Positions 52,134 through 61,374 are shown, counted from the stretch's first letter. The stretch is 64,000 nucleotides of DNA from Candidatus Ornithospirochaeta avicola (GCA_019113245.1 DXHU01000019.1:22683-86682), one strand, 5' to 3'. Translations and numbers: made by a program. Notes: generated by a model from the sequence alone, not told the origin.

Positions 52134-53339
52134 TTCAAGGGCATCTTTCATCCGCTTGAGGGCTGCAATCAGCTTTTCTCTGCTTGTTGCGTAGTTGATT
52201 CTTACAAAAGTCTTATACTCTGATCCGAACCATGTTCCGTCGTTCATGGCAACAGATGCCCTTACGCCGAAAAAGCGGGAGAGAATCCCTCCCCCTGGGG
52301 CTGGAGGAAATGATAACGGATTATCTTCAACTTCCTTTCTTATCCTCTCATAGACAGAGCTGAAGTCAATGAGGATGATGAAGCTTGATGATGACTTTAC
52401 AACCTTGATTCCCTTCATGTTCTCATCAACAAAAGCACAAAGCGCGTCATAGTTTCCCTTCAGGTATCTGCATAAGCTCTCGTTGTACTCAAGCGCATCT
52501 GTGTATAAGCGCTCAGAAAGAGAAGCTGAGAAGAATGAGGGAGCAGAAAGATGCAGCACTTCCTGTGCTCTTCTGTATTTCTCCTTCATCTCGGGACTTG
52601 AAAATATGATGAATGAAAAATGCTCTCCTGCAATGTTGAAAGTCTTGCTCGGAGCCATTATGGTGACACATTCTGCCCCGATTTTTTCATTTATCAAGTT
52701 GGCAGGGTAATGATGAGCTCCCGGGTGTGCAAGGTCTGCGTGTATCTCATCAGAGAACACTTTAACGCCGTTTTTCTTGCACTCTGTTAAAATGAATTCA
52801 AGCTCAGAGGAAGAGAAGACGATGCCGGAGGGATTATGTGGTGAGCACAGCACGAGAAAGTCCGCATTTTTTATCTCTCTCATAAATTTATCTTTTTCAA
52901 GATAAAATTCACCATCCTTATAGCCAAGAGCAAATGGAAGAACAGTTCTTCCTGCATTCTCAAGCAGCGGAATAAATGGATGATAGCACGGAAAGAAAAC
53001 CATGCCCTTGTCTCCTTTTTTTGTAAAGAGAAGAGTTGAGAGCGCGAGAGAAAAAAGCACGCCAGATGTTACTGTGATGTCTCCTTCATCCACGCACCAT
53101 GAGTGCTTTTTCTCAAGCCATGAAGATATTGCCTTTTCAAGGCGTGGAAATGCTGAATAGCCGAAAGAGGGAGAAGAGAGCATCTTTTCCATTTCATCAG
53201 TCACACAAAGCGGGGGATAGAAGTCCATATCAGCAACCCAGAAAGGCTCTGCATAGCTGACTCCTGTAAGATTTTTTATATTCTCCTCGCTCCACTTCTC
53301 GCTTCTTGTTCCTTTTCGGTTCACAGTCTTATCAAACAT
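52125..53339 (-). CDS. MalY/PatB-type aminotransferase (cystathionine beta-lyase)
   Basis: 404 aa fold-type I PLP enzyme. AEPFWVADMDFYPP is the family start, CSPHNPSGIVFS and FSDEIHADLAHPG hold PLP contacts, and the Schiff-base Lys is in APSKTFNIAGEHF. Most relatives cleave cystathionine or cysteine to pyruvate and ammonia. Start ATG 53339 with GGAGG upstream; the ATG lies 8 bases inside the flavodoxin gene. Confidence 0.88.
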   Translation of the reverse strand: MFDKTVNRKGTRSEKWSEENIKNLTGVSYAEPFWVADMDFYPPLCVTDEMEKMLSSPSFGYSAFPRLEKAISSWLEKKHSWCVDEGDITVTSGVLFSLALSTLLFTKKGDKGMVFFPCYHPFIPLLENAGRTVLPFALGYKDGEFYLEKDKFMREIKNADFLVLCSPHNPSGIVFSSSELEFILTECKKNGVKVFSDEIHADLAHPGAHHYPANLINEKIGAECVTIMAPSKTFNIAGEHFSFIIFSSPEMKEKYRRAQEVLHLSAPSFFSASLSERLYTDALEYNESLCRYLKGNYDALCAFVDENMKGIKVVKSSSSFIILIDFSSVYERIRKEVEDNPLSFPPAPGGGILSRFFGVRASVAMNDGTWFGSEYKTFVRINYATSREKLIAALKRMKDALESL

Positions 53340-54084
53340 AGCCTTCCTCCAGATTAACAGGGCTCTTATACTGTCCTTCTGCTTTTTTATAGACAAAAGC
53401 AGAGCAGGGGCAGTTATGATAGCAGCAATAGCATGAGATGCAGTTTTCACCCATTATCATTTTCCCGCCGTCATATGTTATGTTGCTCATAGGACATATC
53501 CTTTCGCATGTGCGACAGAGCGTGCATATAGAGCTGTTTACAGCAAGCTTTCTGTTTTTTGCTGGCTTTGCGCCCTCTGCTTTTGAGAAAAGAGAAAAAA
53601 CAAAGCCATGAGGCGCAAGGCGTATTTTTTCATTCTCTATTTCCTTTATGATCTTTCCGCATTTCTCATCTGCAGAAGAGAATATCTTCCTCCTTTCCTC
53701 GCTGCAGTATGTCTTTTTCTTCAAATCCAGGTAGGCATCAGGCATTTTAACTGTCTCAGCGTAGCTCAAAGCCAGGCCCGCATCCTGAAGCGCTTTTGAA
53801 AGATATGAAGCGCTTGCTTTGCCTGTCAAAGCACAGGTTATTACTGCAAATGTGTATTTTATGCTTCTTATGTCATAAGAGGCCAGGTTTTCTTTTATAA
53901 ACTTGCGTAGAAGATACGGGATGTTGAAAGTGTGGGCTGGAAAGACAAAGCCGAGGGTCTCAATTCCTTCTGGAAGAACAATTTCCTTTTTCTCTCTGAG
54001 TCTTATTATCTGGTAGCCTTCAAATTTCTTTGCCACATAGAGGCTGTTGCCTGTTGCTGAAAAACAGATTATGACCTTATTCAT
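53332..54084 (-). CDS. EFR1-type flavodoxin-ferredoxin fusion
   Basis: 250 aa. N-terminal flavodoxin-like domain with FMN loop CFSATGNSLYVAK and, after residue 190, two 4Fe-4S clusters: CTLCRTCERICPMSN and CISCYCCYHNCPCSAF. Such EFR1 proteins are common in anaerobes as electron carriers. It is coupled to aroA upstream and malY downstream by 8-base overlaps; partner unknown. ATG 54084 by family alignment. Confidence 0.9.
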   Translation of the reverse strand: MNKVIICFSATGNSLYVAKKFEGYQIIRLREKKEIVLPEGIETLGFVFPAHTFNIPYLLRKFIKENLASYDIRSIKYTFAVITCALTGKASASYLSKALQDAGLALSYAETVKMPDAYLDLKKKTYCSEERRKIFSSADEKCGKIIKEIENEKIRLAPHGFVFSLFSKAEGAKPAKNRKLAVNSSICTLCRTCERICPMSNITYDGGKMIMGENCISCYCCYHNCPCSAFVYKKAEGQYKSPVNLEEGYV

Positions 54085-55309
54085 CACTTTCCTCCAATAA
54101 AGCAAGCATGTCAAAGAAGTGCGGAAGTGTCACGCTGACTTTCTCTGTGCTGTCGATTTCAATTGACGGAACAACTGTCCTGAGTATGGAGAATGCCATT
54201 ATTATCCTGTGGTCATCATATCCTTTGACAAGTCCTCCATTTATCCTGGATGGGCGTATCACAAGACCGTCAGGAAGCTCTGTAGCAGATACTCCGATTT
54301 TTTCAAGCTCATCATGCATCGCTTTTATCCTGTCAGTTTCCTTTATTCTGGCATTTGCACAGTTTACAAGCCTTACTTCCTCACTTGAAAGGGCTGAAAG
54401 CACTGCAAGGATGGGAAGGGAGTCAGGAATGTCATTCAAATCGAATGTACCTCCTTTTATCCTCTCAGGCCCCTTTATGATAAACCCGTCGCTCATTTCT
54501 TTTATGCTTGCACCCATTTCTTCGAGTATGCTGAGAACTCTTTTGTCTCCCTGCTCATCACATGGGTCAAGGCCTCTGACATAAATGCTCTCTTTCTTTA
54601 CCATTGCATAGGCGAAGAAAAAGCATGCGGATGAATAGTCCCCGCTTATATAAGAGTCAAGCGGGAAGAAATGCTGGCGTCCTTTTATCTTTGCCCTCAT
54701 GTAATTGCTGGAAATCGTGTAGTCTATATGCTCTTTGTCAAGCCAAGAGAGAGTCAGAGTGACATAAGGCTTTTCATACAGCAGGGTTGCTTTTATCTCT
54801 GTGTCGTTTAATGAAAACACGGATGCAAGAAGCAATGATGAAAGGTACTGGCTTGAAGGGCATGAAATTTCCACATAGCCCCCTTTAAGCGGTCCTTTTA
54901 CAGTAAGGGGCAGATGATTATCAGTCATCTCAATTTCTGCTCCTAGAGCTGAAAGTGCATCTGCAATCTCCTTTACAGGTCTCTTTTTAAGGCTCTCATC
55001 CCCAGTTAGTATTATTCTTTTTCCGCTTGATGCCACGAGGCCCATCAGAAGATAGAGGCTTGTACCGCTGTTTTCAAGATCAAGCACTGTATCATCAGGC
55101 ACATTTTCAAATATGTTCCTGCTGTCGATGATCAGAGCCCCATCTTCTTTTCTGAAGACGACATTAAGCTTTTCAAGTGCCCGGATGCATGAGAGTGTGT
55201 CAGATGAAAAAAGGATGTTGTCTATCTTTGCAACACCGCGCGAAAAAGCGTTGACAAGCAGTGCTCTTATGCTCTGGCTTTTTGAGCCTGGAATGAATAT
55301 TTCCTTCAT
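54077..55309 (-). CDS. aroA: EPSP synthase-like protein (AroA family) with altered PEP-site residues
   Basis: 410 aa two-domain inside-out barrel enzyme. Conserved: PGSKSQSIRALL, DESLKKRPVKEI, SSQYLSSLLLAS, DIPDSLP, ARIKETDRIKAM, GYDDHRIIMAF. Compared with E. coli EPSPS, the NAGTAMR loop reads NSGTSLY (Arg124 to Tyr), and the C-terminal AKTFPDYF reads SVTLPHFF (Lys411 to Val); both normally contact PEP. It may be a divergent EPSP synthase or a paralogue with another enolpyruvyl substrate. No other shikimate gene is nearby. No Shine-Dalgarno; a -10-like box is 8 bases upstream. Confidence 0.8.
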   Translation of the reverse strand: MKEIFIPGSKSQSIRALLVNAFSRGVAKIDNILFSSDTLSCIRALEKLNVVFRKEDGALIIDSRNIFENVPDDTVLDLENSGTSLYLLMGLVASSGKRIILTGDESLKKRPVKEIADALSALGAEIEMTDNHLPLTVKGPLKGGYVEISCPSSQYLSSLLLASVFSLNDTEIKATLLYEKPYVTLTLSWLDKEHIDYTISSNYMRAKIKGRQHFFPLDSYISGDYSSACFFFAYAMVKKESIYVRGLDPCDEQGDKRVLSILEEMGASIKEMSDGFIIKGPERIKGGTFDLNDIPDSLPILAVLSALSSEEVRLVNCANARIKETDRIKAMHDELEKIGVSATELPDGLVIRPSRINGGLVKGYDDHRIIMAFSILRTVVPSIEIDSTEKVSVTLPHFFDMLALLEESDE

Positions 55310-55317
55310 ATCTGAGA

Positions 55318-55323
55318 ATTTTA
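55318..55323 (-). promoter_or_regulatory. Putative -10 box of aroA operon, leaderless architecture
   Basis: TAAAAT (55323-55318) followed by 8 bases to ATG 55309. The -35 match (TGGAAT at 17 bp) is weak. Confidence 0.35.
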
Positions 55324-55385
55324 GGAGAAAGTGTGGACAAATTCCAGAGCAGCGGCACTTATGTATTGGAAGAAAGCAGTAAAAC

Positions 55386-55411
55386 CGGAATGCCCGGTTA
55401 TCCGGGTGTTC
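55386..55411 (-). terminator. Hairpin downstream of the PH-like membrane protein gene
   Basis: 11-bp stem GGAATGCCCGG/CCGGGTGTTCC (two G-T pairs), loop TTAT. On the minus strand it is followed by GGTTTTAC. Confidence 0.6.
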
Positions 55412-55426
55412 CCATTTTCTCCTTCA

Positions 55427-55930
55427 TCATATCTTTCTTGTAAATGAAGAAGATCCTTCTGTTTTTAGTGCAATTGAGCAAAAGGATGCAAAGAGATATG
55501 CATTTGCTTCGCTTTTGCCCCTGCTTTTTCTTGAGCTGATGGCTTCAAGAGTAATCTCGTTTCCCTTGCTGAGGACAAGAGAGATTCTTGTCATCTCTTT
55601 TCTTCCTCTTCTAAAATAAGATACCTTCACGTATTTTATGTCATCTGTTGAGATTTTCTTTTTTGCCAGAAATGGCCAGAAGCCGAAGATGTATTCAATT
55701 TCTTCTTTATCTCTGCAAGCCTTCCAGTAGTCCCTGTAGAGCGAGAAGAACAGAAACAGGATGGCCAGAGCGAGTGTGAGGACAGATGAGGATATGCCGT
55801 TTCTTATTGCTGATGGAATGGATCCGATGAAGAAGACTGCTGCAATTGAGAGGCATAATGCTCTATAAAGATAAGTCGGGCCGTATGTTGCATGGCTCTC
55901 GTCTTTTTTTGCAAAATGGAAACGGAACAT
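55427..55930 (-). CDS. Membrane protein with PH-like C-terminal domain, unknown
   Basis: 167 aa. Two TM helices (about residues 25-43 and 48-66), then a soluble region with EIEYIFGFWPFLAKKKISTDDIKYVKVSYFRRGRKE split strands, like the bacterial PH domain following a TM hairpin. I do not recognise a specific family. Divergent from the SprT-like gene with only 22 bases between starts. No Shine-Dalgarno; TATAAT lies 6 bases before the ATG. Confidence 0.65.
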   Translation of the reverse strand: MFRFHFAKKDESHATYGPTYLYRALCLSIAAVFFIGSIPSAIRNGISSSVLTLALAILFLFFSLYRDYWKACRDKEEIEYIFGFWPFLAKKKISTDDIKYVKVSYFRRGRKEMTRISLVLSKGNEITLEAISSRKSRGKSEANAYLFASFCSIALKTEGSSSFTRKI

Positions 55931-55936
55931 AAGTTC

Positions 55937-55965
55937 ATTATAGAGGTTTTTGGTGAAAATTGAAA
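55937..55965 (-). promoter_or_regulatory. Promoter of PH-like gene, overlapping the SprT-like gene start
   Basis: TTTCAA (55965-55960), 17-bp spacer, TATAAT (55942-55937), 6 bases to ATG 55930. On the plus strand the same bases give TATAGA (55939-55944), 8 bases before GTG 55953. Confidence 0.45.
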
Positions 55966-56930
55966 TTTATTCGGTATCAGCGCTGGAGAAGAAAAAGGAG
56001 CTTCTTGATCTTGGACGGGAGAAGCTGGGAGAGAAAGCAAGCATTCCTCCTGTCATGTTTGCTCCTCTGGATGGGAAAAAACTCGGCTACTACGATTTGT
56101 CTTCAAACCAGATTGTGATTTCTGAGGATCTTCTTTCTTCAGCTTGTCTTGCCTCAATTTTCCTCCATGAGCTTGCCCATTATCTTCAGTACAGAGATTT
56201 CGGCTATTCATCCCATGACAGCGTCTTCAGGAAAATAGCATCCTCACTCGGTCTTGATGAGGGCTTTGATAAGGCAAAGGTTACCATCTCAGAAAGCGAG
56301 AGGAGTAGGATGAGAGCCAAGGCAGATAAACTGATGAGGCTCTCTTCCTCTCCATTCAGTGCAGAAAGCAAGGAGGCATATAAGAAGGCTCAGGAGATCA
56401 TGGCAAAATATTCTCTTTCTGAAAAAGAAGAGGAGAGGATATACCGCGTTGTACTTACAGATAAAAAGAGAATGTTAGCGGCAGAAAAGATGATCGGTGC
56501 AGCCGTTGCGCTTCTTACCGGAGCATTCATAATCCGGGATACAAGGGACAGCGTGCGCGTGCTTTCTGCATACGGTTCTCTTTTCCAGGTGGAGAGCGCG
56601 CTCTATTTCTACTCTTATTTTATTTCTGAGCTGAAGGCAGAAGAAAAGAGGGCAAGAGAATGTGTGAAGGATTTTGATTCAGCATCATTTGCAGCAGGCC
56701 TTGCAGAAAATCTTTTAAGGAGAATAAGGGGAAATGCAGATGCCTCTTCCTGTGCCCTTGAAATAGCCAGAAGCAGGAATGAGAAGAAATACAGGCAGAT
56801 ATCCGGATTATCTATAAGACGCAGCAGAAGCAGGTATTCAGTCTCGAGCCGGGAAAGCTACAGTGCAGGCTCCTATGCATCACAAAGACTTACGCTCACA
56901 AGAAGCACTGTCAGAAGAATAGAATGTTGA
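55953..56930 (+). CDS. SprT-like zinc metallopeptidase with DUF2786-like region
   Basis: 325 aa from GTG 55953 (TTG 55950 also possible; GAGG is 6 bases upstream). The zinc motif LHELAHYLQY with a later Asp/His segment (SSHDSVFRKIAS) near residues 70-90 resembles SprT-like proteases. Next, AYKKAQEIMAKYSLSEKE looks like the DUF2786 helix. The C-terminal third is helical, and the tail (about 290-320) is rich in Arg and Ser. Similar two-part proteins occur in bacteria and phages; substrate unknown. Confidence 0.7.
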   Translation: MKIEIYSVSALEKKKELLDLGREKLGEKASIPPVMFAPLDGKKLGYYDLSSNQIVISEDLLSSACLASIFLHELAHYLQYRDFGYSSHDSVFRKIASSLGLDEGFDKAKVTISESERSRMRAKADKLMRLSSSPFSAESKEAYKKAQEIMAKYSLSEKEEERIYRVVLTDKKRMLAAEKMIGAAVALLTGAFIIRDTRDSVRVLSAYGSLFQVESALYFYSYFISELKAEEKRARECVKDFDSASFAAGLAENLLRRIRGNADASSCALEIARSRNEKKYRQISGLSIRRSRSRYSVSSRESYSAGSYASQRLTLTRSTVRRIEC

Positions 56931-56955
56931 TAAAAAAGATGAGATAAAATATCCT
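56927..56955 (+). promoter_or_regulatory. Promoter of rimO-pcrA, leaderless architecture
   Basis: TTGATA (56927-56932, spanning the upstream stop codon), 17-bp spacer, TATCCT (56950-56955), then 8 bases to ATG 56964. No Shine-Dalgarno. Confidence 0.6.
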
Positions 56956-56963
56956 AGTTTTCT

Positions 56964-58289
56964 ATGAGCAGATACATTTATTTTGAATCACTGGGATGCG
57001 CAAAGAACCAGGTCGACAGTGAGATTCTGATAACATATGCAGCAGAAGAGGGATACATACTCACAGATGATCCAGAAAAGGCCAGTGTGATAGTAGTCAA
57101 CACATGCGGCTTCATTGAGAGTGCTAAAAAAGAAAGCCTTGATGTCTTCTTCGCACTTAAAAAGCTGAATCCGAAAGCAAAGATCATAATGGCAGGATGC
57201 CTTTCTGAGCGCTATCATGAGAAGATGGAGCTTGATGAGGCTGATGCGATTTTCGGCAATCATGATTTATCTCTCTTTCCGTCAGTTCTCTCTGCAGTTG
57301 AAAACGGCGAGCGTGTGAATCTTGCTCCTCCTTATCCTTCTGCTGAACGTGAGCGGGATGACAGATGCCATCTTCTTTCAAGAAAGGGCTCTGCGTATTT
57401 GAAGATATCAGAAGGATGCAATCACTGCTGCTCATACTGTGCGATTCCTCTAATCAGGGGAAGCCTCAGAAGCCGTCCTGAAGAGAAGATAATAAAAGAG
57501 GCTGAGAGACTAATCAGAAATGGCATATATGAAATAAATGTGGTTGCCCAGGATCTCGGAGCATACGGCGTGGACCTTTATGGAGAAAGCCGCTTTGTCT
57601 CCCTGATGGACAAGCTTTCCTCCCTTGAAGGGGATTTTGTCCTCAGGATGCTTTACATCCACCCCGATACATTCCCGCGCTCTCTTATAAGTCTTGTGAA
57701 GGAAAGAGAGAAGATACTTCCTTATTTTGACATTCCGATGCAGCATGCGGATGAACATGTGCTTGCCCTGATGAACAGATGTGGAAACAGAGAGAAATAT
57801 CTTGCACTCATAAACTCTATCAGAAAAGAGCTTCCTTCTGCTGTAATCAGGACCACTATGATGCTCGGCTTTCCATCTGAGGATGAGAATGCTTATCTTG
57901 AGATGAAGAGATTTATAAAAGAGGCACGCCTTGAATGGATGGGTTCATTCCTTTATTCAAGGGAAGAGGATACTCCTGCATATAAGATGAGAAATGCGCG
58001 TGATCATAAGAAGGCGGCAAAGCAGGCAGCGCTCTGGAAGGATGAGATAGACATGATTCAGAGCAGGATATCCCAGGAGAGGATGAAAAACTTTGTCGGA
58101 AACACATACCGTGCAATTATTGAGGAGCCGATTGAAGGAGAGGCCATGGCCTTTGGAAGAATCTATGCCCAGGCTCCTGATGTGGACGGGACTACTGTAA
58201 TTCTTGGGGAGAACCTCAAAGAGAGTGATGTCGTTACCGTCAATGTCACAAAGACGCTCGGCTTTGATCTGGAGGCTGTGAGAATTTGA
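56964..58289 (+). CDS. rimO: Ribosomal protein S12 methylthiotransferase RimO
   Basis: 441 aa radical-SAM enzyme that methylthiolates Asp88 of S12. N-terminal UPF0004 domain with three cluster cysteines (LGCAKNQVDSE, VNTCGFIESA, MAGCLSERY); radical-SAM motif CNHCCSYCAIPLIRG; MLGFPSEDENAY; C-terminal TRAM domain. The RimO-specific LGCAKN distinguishes it from MiaB. Its stop overlaps the TTG start of pcrA. Confidence 0.95.
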   Translation: MSRYIYFESLGCAKNQVDSEILITYAAEEGYILTDDPEKASVIVVNTCGFIESAKKESLDVFFALKKLNPKAKIIMAGCLSERYHEKMELDEADAIFGNHDLSLFPSVLSAVENGERVNLAPPYPSAERERDDRCHLLSRKGSAYLKISEGCNHCCSYCAIPLIRGSLRSRPEEKIIKEAERLIRNGIYEINVVAQDLGAYGVDLYGESRFVSLMDKLSSLEGDFVLRMLYIHPDTFPRSLISLVKEREKILPYFDIPMQHADEHVLALMNRCGNREKYLALINSIRKELPSAVIRTTMMLGFPSEDENAYLEMKRFIKEARLEWMGSFLYSREEDTPAYKMRNARDHKKAAKQAALWKDEIDMIQSRISQERMKNFVGNTYRAIIEEPIEGEAMAFGRIYAQAPDVDGTTVILGENLKESDVVTVNVTKTLGFDLEAVRI

Positions 58290-60670
58290 AAACCGACGAG
58301 CTTTTATATCTGCTCAATGATGAACAGCGCTCAGCGGTGCTCGACACTGAGCATAACCTCCTGATCCTTGCATGCGCAGGAAGCGGAAAGACCAGGACGA
58401 TTACTGCAAAGATTGCATATTACATCGCATCATCCATCCTTGCTCCGCGTGAGATTCTTGCTGTCACGTTTACAAACAAGGCGGCCTATGAGATGAGAGA
58501 GCGCGTGAAGGCCCTTCTTCCTGATTATGACCTTTCGGGGCTTGAGATGAGGACATTCCATTCATTTGGAGCACTTCTTCTCAGGATTCATGCAAAAGAA
58601 GCTGGGCTTGAAAGCAATTTCTCAATCTATGATGACCAGGACTCCCTGCAGCTTCTCTCCTCAGTCTGCCCGTCTCTTGAAAAGAAAGAGCTCCGTGAGA
58701 TCTATAAGAGTATTGCAAAGGCAAAGGACATGGGGATCGAGGCGTCATCTGATATTTTCACAACAATAGATGACAGCTCTTTCACGCGTGAAGCGTACGA
58801 AAAATATGAGGATGCGCTGAGGAAGACAGGCAATGTCGATTTTTCTGACCTCATCCTGCTTTCATACAAGCTGCTTGAAAATAATTCCCGCCTCCGTGAG
58901 CGCTACCAGAATCGCTTCCGCCTGGTGCTTGTTGATGAGTATCAGGATTCAAACAGGATGCAGTTCAAGCTTTTGAGGCTTTTATGTTCAGACAAGAGCA
59001 CCCAGGTATGCGTTGTCGGAGATGATGACCAGTCCATATACTCATTTCGCGGTGCGGAGATAGAGAACATACTCACATTCTCTTCCTCATTTTCAAATGT
59101 CCGCCAGATAAAGCTTGAGAAGAACTACCGCTCGACAACAGAAATCCTTTCAGCCGCATCTGCACTTATAAAGACAAACACGATGAGGCATGATAAGGCA
59201 ATTGTCAGCGCAAATGATGAACATGGAAGCATCCCTGTTCTTTATTCATTTCCTGATGCAAAAAGTGAGGCAGAGCGCATTGCTGATGATATAAAGAAGA
59301 GCGGAAACTATGAGAATACAGCAATCCTTTACAGGACAAATGCACAGAGTTCTCTCTTTGAGCGTGCATTCATGGACAAGAAAATCCCATATACTGTGAT
59401 AGGAGCACTCCGCTTTTATGAGCGAGAAGAGATAAAAGATGCGCTTGCAATCCTTTTTCTGCTTGCAAACCGTAGGGACTATATAAACTTCAAGAGAATA
59501 ATAAACAAGCCGAAGAGAGGAATAGGGGAAAAGAAGATTGAAGAGATAGCAGAGCTTTCTTCAGACCTGATCGATGCGGCAAGCATGTATAAGGAAAAAA
59601 CATCAGCTGCAGCCCAAAAAGGACTTGAGCAGTTTCTCTCTTCCTATAATGATGCGTCTGAGGCAATCAGGGCAGGAGAAATGCTTTCTTCTGTCCTTGA
59701 AAGGGCACTCTACAGATTCGGCCTTATTGCTTATTACGAGAGTGAGGCTGATGAGAGCGTGTATAAAGCGAGGATGGAGAACATAACAGCACTTCTTTCC
59801 TCCCTTAAAGATGAAGGATCTGGAATAGAAGCCTTGTATTCATATCTTGAGAAGATCACGCTTGACAGGACAACAAGAAACGGGGATGGAAAGGAAGAAA
59901 AGAGCGGGGTAGTGCTGATTACCATGCACAATACCAAAGGCCTTGAATACGATAATGTGTATGTCACAGGGCTGGAAGAAGAACTGATCCCGGGCCGCAA
60001 CGGAGACAACAAGAGACTGTATGAGGAAGAAAAGAGGATTCTCTATGTTGCCCTCACCCGTGCGAGAAAAAATCTTACGCTGTCATATGCGCGTAGTCGC
60101 GCACTCTACGGCTCTTATTCCCAGGCCCGCCATGAATCTTCGTTTCTCTCACTCATCCCTTCTTCTCTTTACAGAAAAGAAGTCATCAGGTCAGATAACA
60201 TCAAGGACTATTCGGGATATAGAATAAGGCCATCGTTCAGCTACCAGAATGGAGGACCATCCTGGGCAAAAAGCATCAGACTGGAAGATATAGCATCGGC
60301 ACGCTTTGACAGTGAAAAAGGATCATGTGAGCATCTTCATGAAGGGGACAGGGTAATTTCACCAAGTTATGGCACAGGCCTTGTATTGTCTGTTGAGGAA
60401 AACGGTGCATCAAGAATGCTCCTGGTGCGTTTTCCGGATGGAGACATGAGGCTCAATGAGAAATACAGCAAGCTGAAGAAAGTGGAGGAGAAGAGTACTC
60501 TCAGCATCTCTTTCTCTTCCGGAGACCGGGTAAGAAGCCTCAGTTACGGAGAAGGATGCGTGGATGAAACGCTCATAAACGCCTCAGGGGACAAGATACT
60601 CTCAGTCATCTTTGACAGCGGCAAGAAGATAAAAATACTTGAAAGCAAGGCAAAGCTTGAAAAGATATAG
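58286..60670 (+). CDS. pcrA: UvrD/PcrA-type DNA helicase, TTG start
   Basis: 794 aa SF1A 3'-5' helicase. Motifs: LLNDEQRSAV (Q motif), ACAGSGKTRT, AVTFTNKAAYEMRER, VLVDEYQDSN, VVGDDDQSIYSFRGAE, LEKNYRS, ITMHNTKGLEYDNV, LYVALTRAR. The C-terminal tail carries two KOW/Tudor-like repeats (HEGDRVISPSYGTGLVLSVE and SGDRVRSLSYGEGCVDET) that in PcrA bind RNA polymerase. The start is TTG 58286, overlapping the rimO stop; GGAGG lies 10 bases upstream. Confidence 0.95.
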   Translation: MKTDELLYLLNDEQRSAVLDTEHNLLILACAGSGKTRTITAKIAYYIASSILAPREILAVTFTNKAAYEMRERVKALLPDYDLSGLEMRTFHSFGALLLRIHAKEAGLESNFSIYDDQDSLQLLSSVCPSLEKKELREIYKSIAKAKDMGIEASSDIFTTIDDSSFTREAYEKYEDALRKTGNVDFSDLILLSYKLLENNSRLRERYQNRFRLVLVDEYQDSNRMQFKLLRLLCSDKSTQVCVVGDDDQSIYSFRGAEIENILTFSSSFSNVRQIKLEKNYRSTTEILSAASALIKTNTMRHDKAIVSANDEHGSIPVLYSFPDAKSEAERIADDIKKSGNYENTAILYRTNAQSSLFERAFMDKKIPYTVIGALRFYEREEIKDALAILFLLANRRDYINFKRIINKPKRGIGEKKIEEIAELSSDLIDAASMYKEKTSAAAQKGLEQFLSSYNDASEAIRAGEMLSSVLERALYRFGLIAYYESEADESVYKARMENITALLSSLKDEGSGIEALYSYLEKITLDRTTRNGDGKEEKSGVVLITMHNTKGLEYDNVYVTGLEEELIPGRNGDNKRLYEEEKRILYVALTRARKNLTLSYARSRALYGSYSQARHESSFLSLIPSSLYRKEVIRSDNIKDYSGYRIRPSFSYQNGGPSWAKSIRLEDIASARFDSEKGSCEHLHEGDRVISPSYGTGLVLSVEENGASRMLLVRFPDGDMRLNEKYSKLKKVEEKSTLSISFSSGDRVRSLSYGEGCVDETLINASGDKILSVIFDSGKKIKILESKAKLEKI

Positions 60671-60679
60671 TTTTACGTC

Positions 60680-60709
60680 TTTACACGATGCTCTGAAAAT
60701 CAATATAAT
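60680..60709 (+). promoter_or_regulatory. Promoter of rplM-rpsI
   Basis: TTTACA (60680-60685), 18-bp spacer, TATAAT (60704-60709). It would give a leader of about 220 bases. Confidence 0.65.
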
Positions 60710-60715
60710 GCATTC

Positions 60716-60934
60716 TTGTCAGCTTTGCTGATTGCATAAAGATTTTTTTCATGCCCCCATCTCCCACAAAATGGAGTGCATTGAGTGAAAAATCTTTAAT
60801 CTGGAGCCCAGAAGAAAAAAGAGAATATCCTCATTCCCCCTTTCCCCGGAATGAATGAGAGAAAACTCCGGCTTCTTCAGCACGGGCATGGTGAGCCAGG
60901 TTGAGTGCAGAAAACTAAAACTAGGATTTGAACT
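60716..60934 (+). promoter_or_regulatory. Long structured leader of rplM-rpsI
   Basis: Non-coding stretch with several inverted repeats: TCAGC/GCTGA near 60720-60732; AAAGATTTTT (60738-60747) pairing with AAAAATCTTT (60788-60797) and enclosing CTCC/GGAG; CCGGA/TCCGG near 60846-60871. A ribosomal-protein autoregulatory leader is a reasonable guess; no known leader motif was identified with certainty. Confidence 0.5.
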
Positions 60935-61363
60935 ATGAAGACTATTTTTGTGAATCCTGCAAGTATCGAGAAGAAATGGTATTTAATCGATGCTGAAGGA
61001 CAGAACCTCGGAAAGGTTGCTGTAAAGGCAGCAAGAATTCTCAGAGGAAAGGACAAGGCAGAGTATGTTCCTCACCAGGACATGGGTGATTATGTAATCA
61101 TCATCAACGCTGCAAAGGCAGCTGTTACAGGCAACAAGATGGAAGACAAGAAGTACTACCGTCATTCCATGTTCCCAGGCGGACTCAGAGAAGAGTCTTA
61201 TGGAGAACTGCTTGTAAGAAAGCCGACTTACCCGATGGAGCACGCTGTAAAGGGAATGCTTCCTCACGGAAAGCTTGGAAGAAAGCTCTTTACAAACGTC
61301 AAGATCTATGCAGATGCAAATCATCCGCATATGGCACAGAACCCGGTTAAGGTTGAGCTCTAA
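60935..61363 (+). CDS. rplM: 50S ribosomal protein L13
   Basis: 142 aa, standard length. KKWYLIDAEGQNLGKVAVKA, YVPHQDMGDYVIIINAAK, GGLREESYGELLVRKP and AVKGMLPHGKLGRKL are typical. AGGA precedes the ATG. Paired with rpsI after 11 bases, as in most bacteria. Confidence 0.98.
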   Translation: MKTIFVNPASIEKKWYLIDAEGQNLGKVAVKAARILRGKDKAEYVPHQDMGDYVIIINAAKAAVTGNKMEDKKYYRHSMFPGGLREESYGELLVRKPTYPMEHAVKGMLPHGKLGRKLFTNVKIYADANHPHMAQNPVKVEL

Positions 61364-61374
61364 GGAGATAGGAT

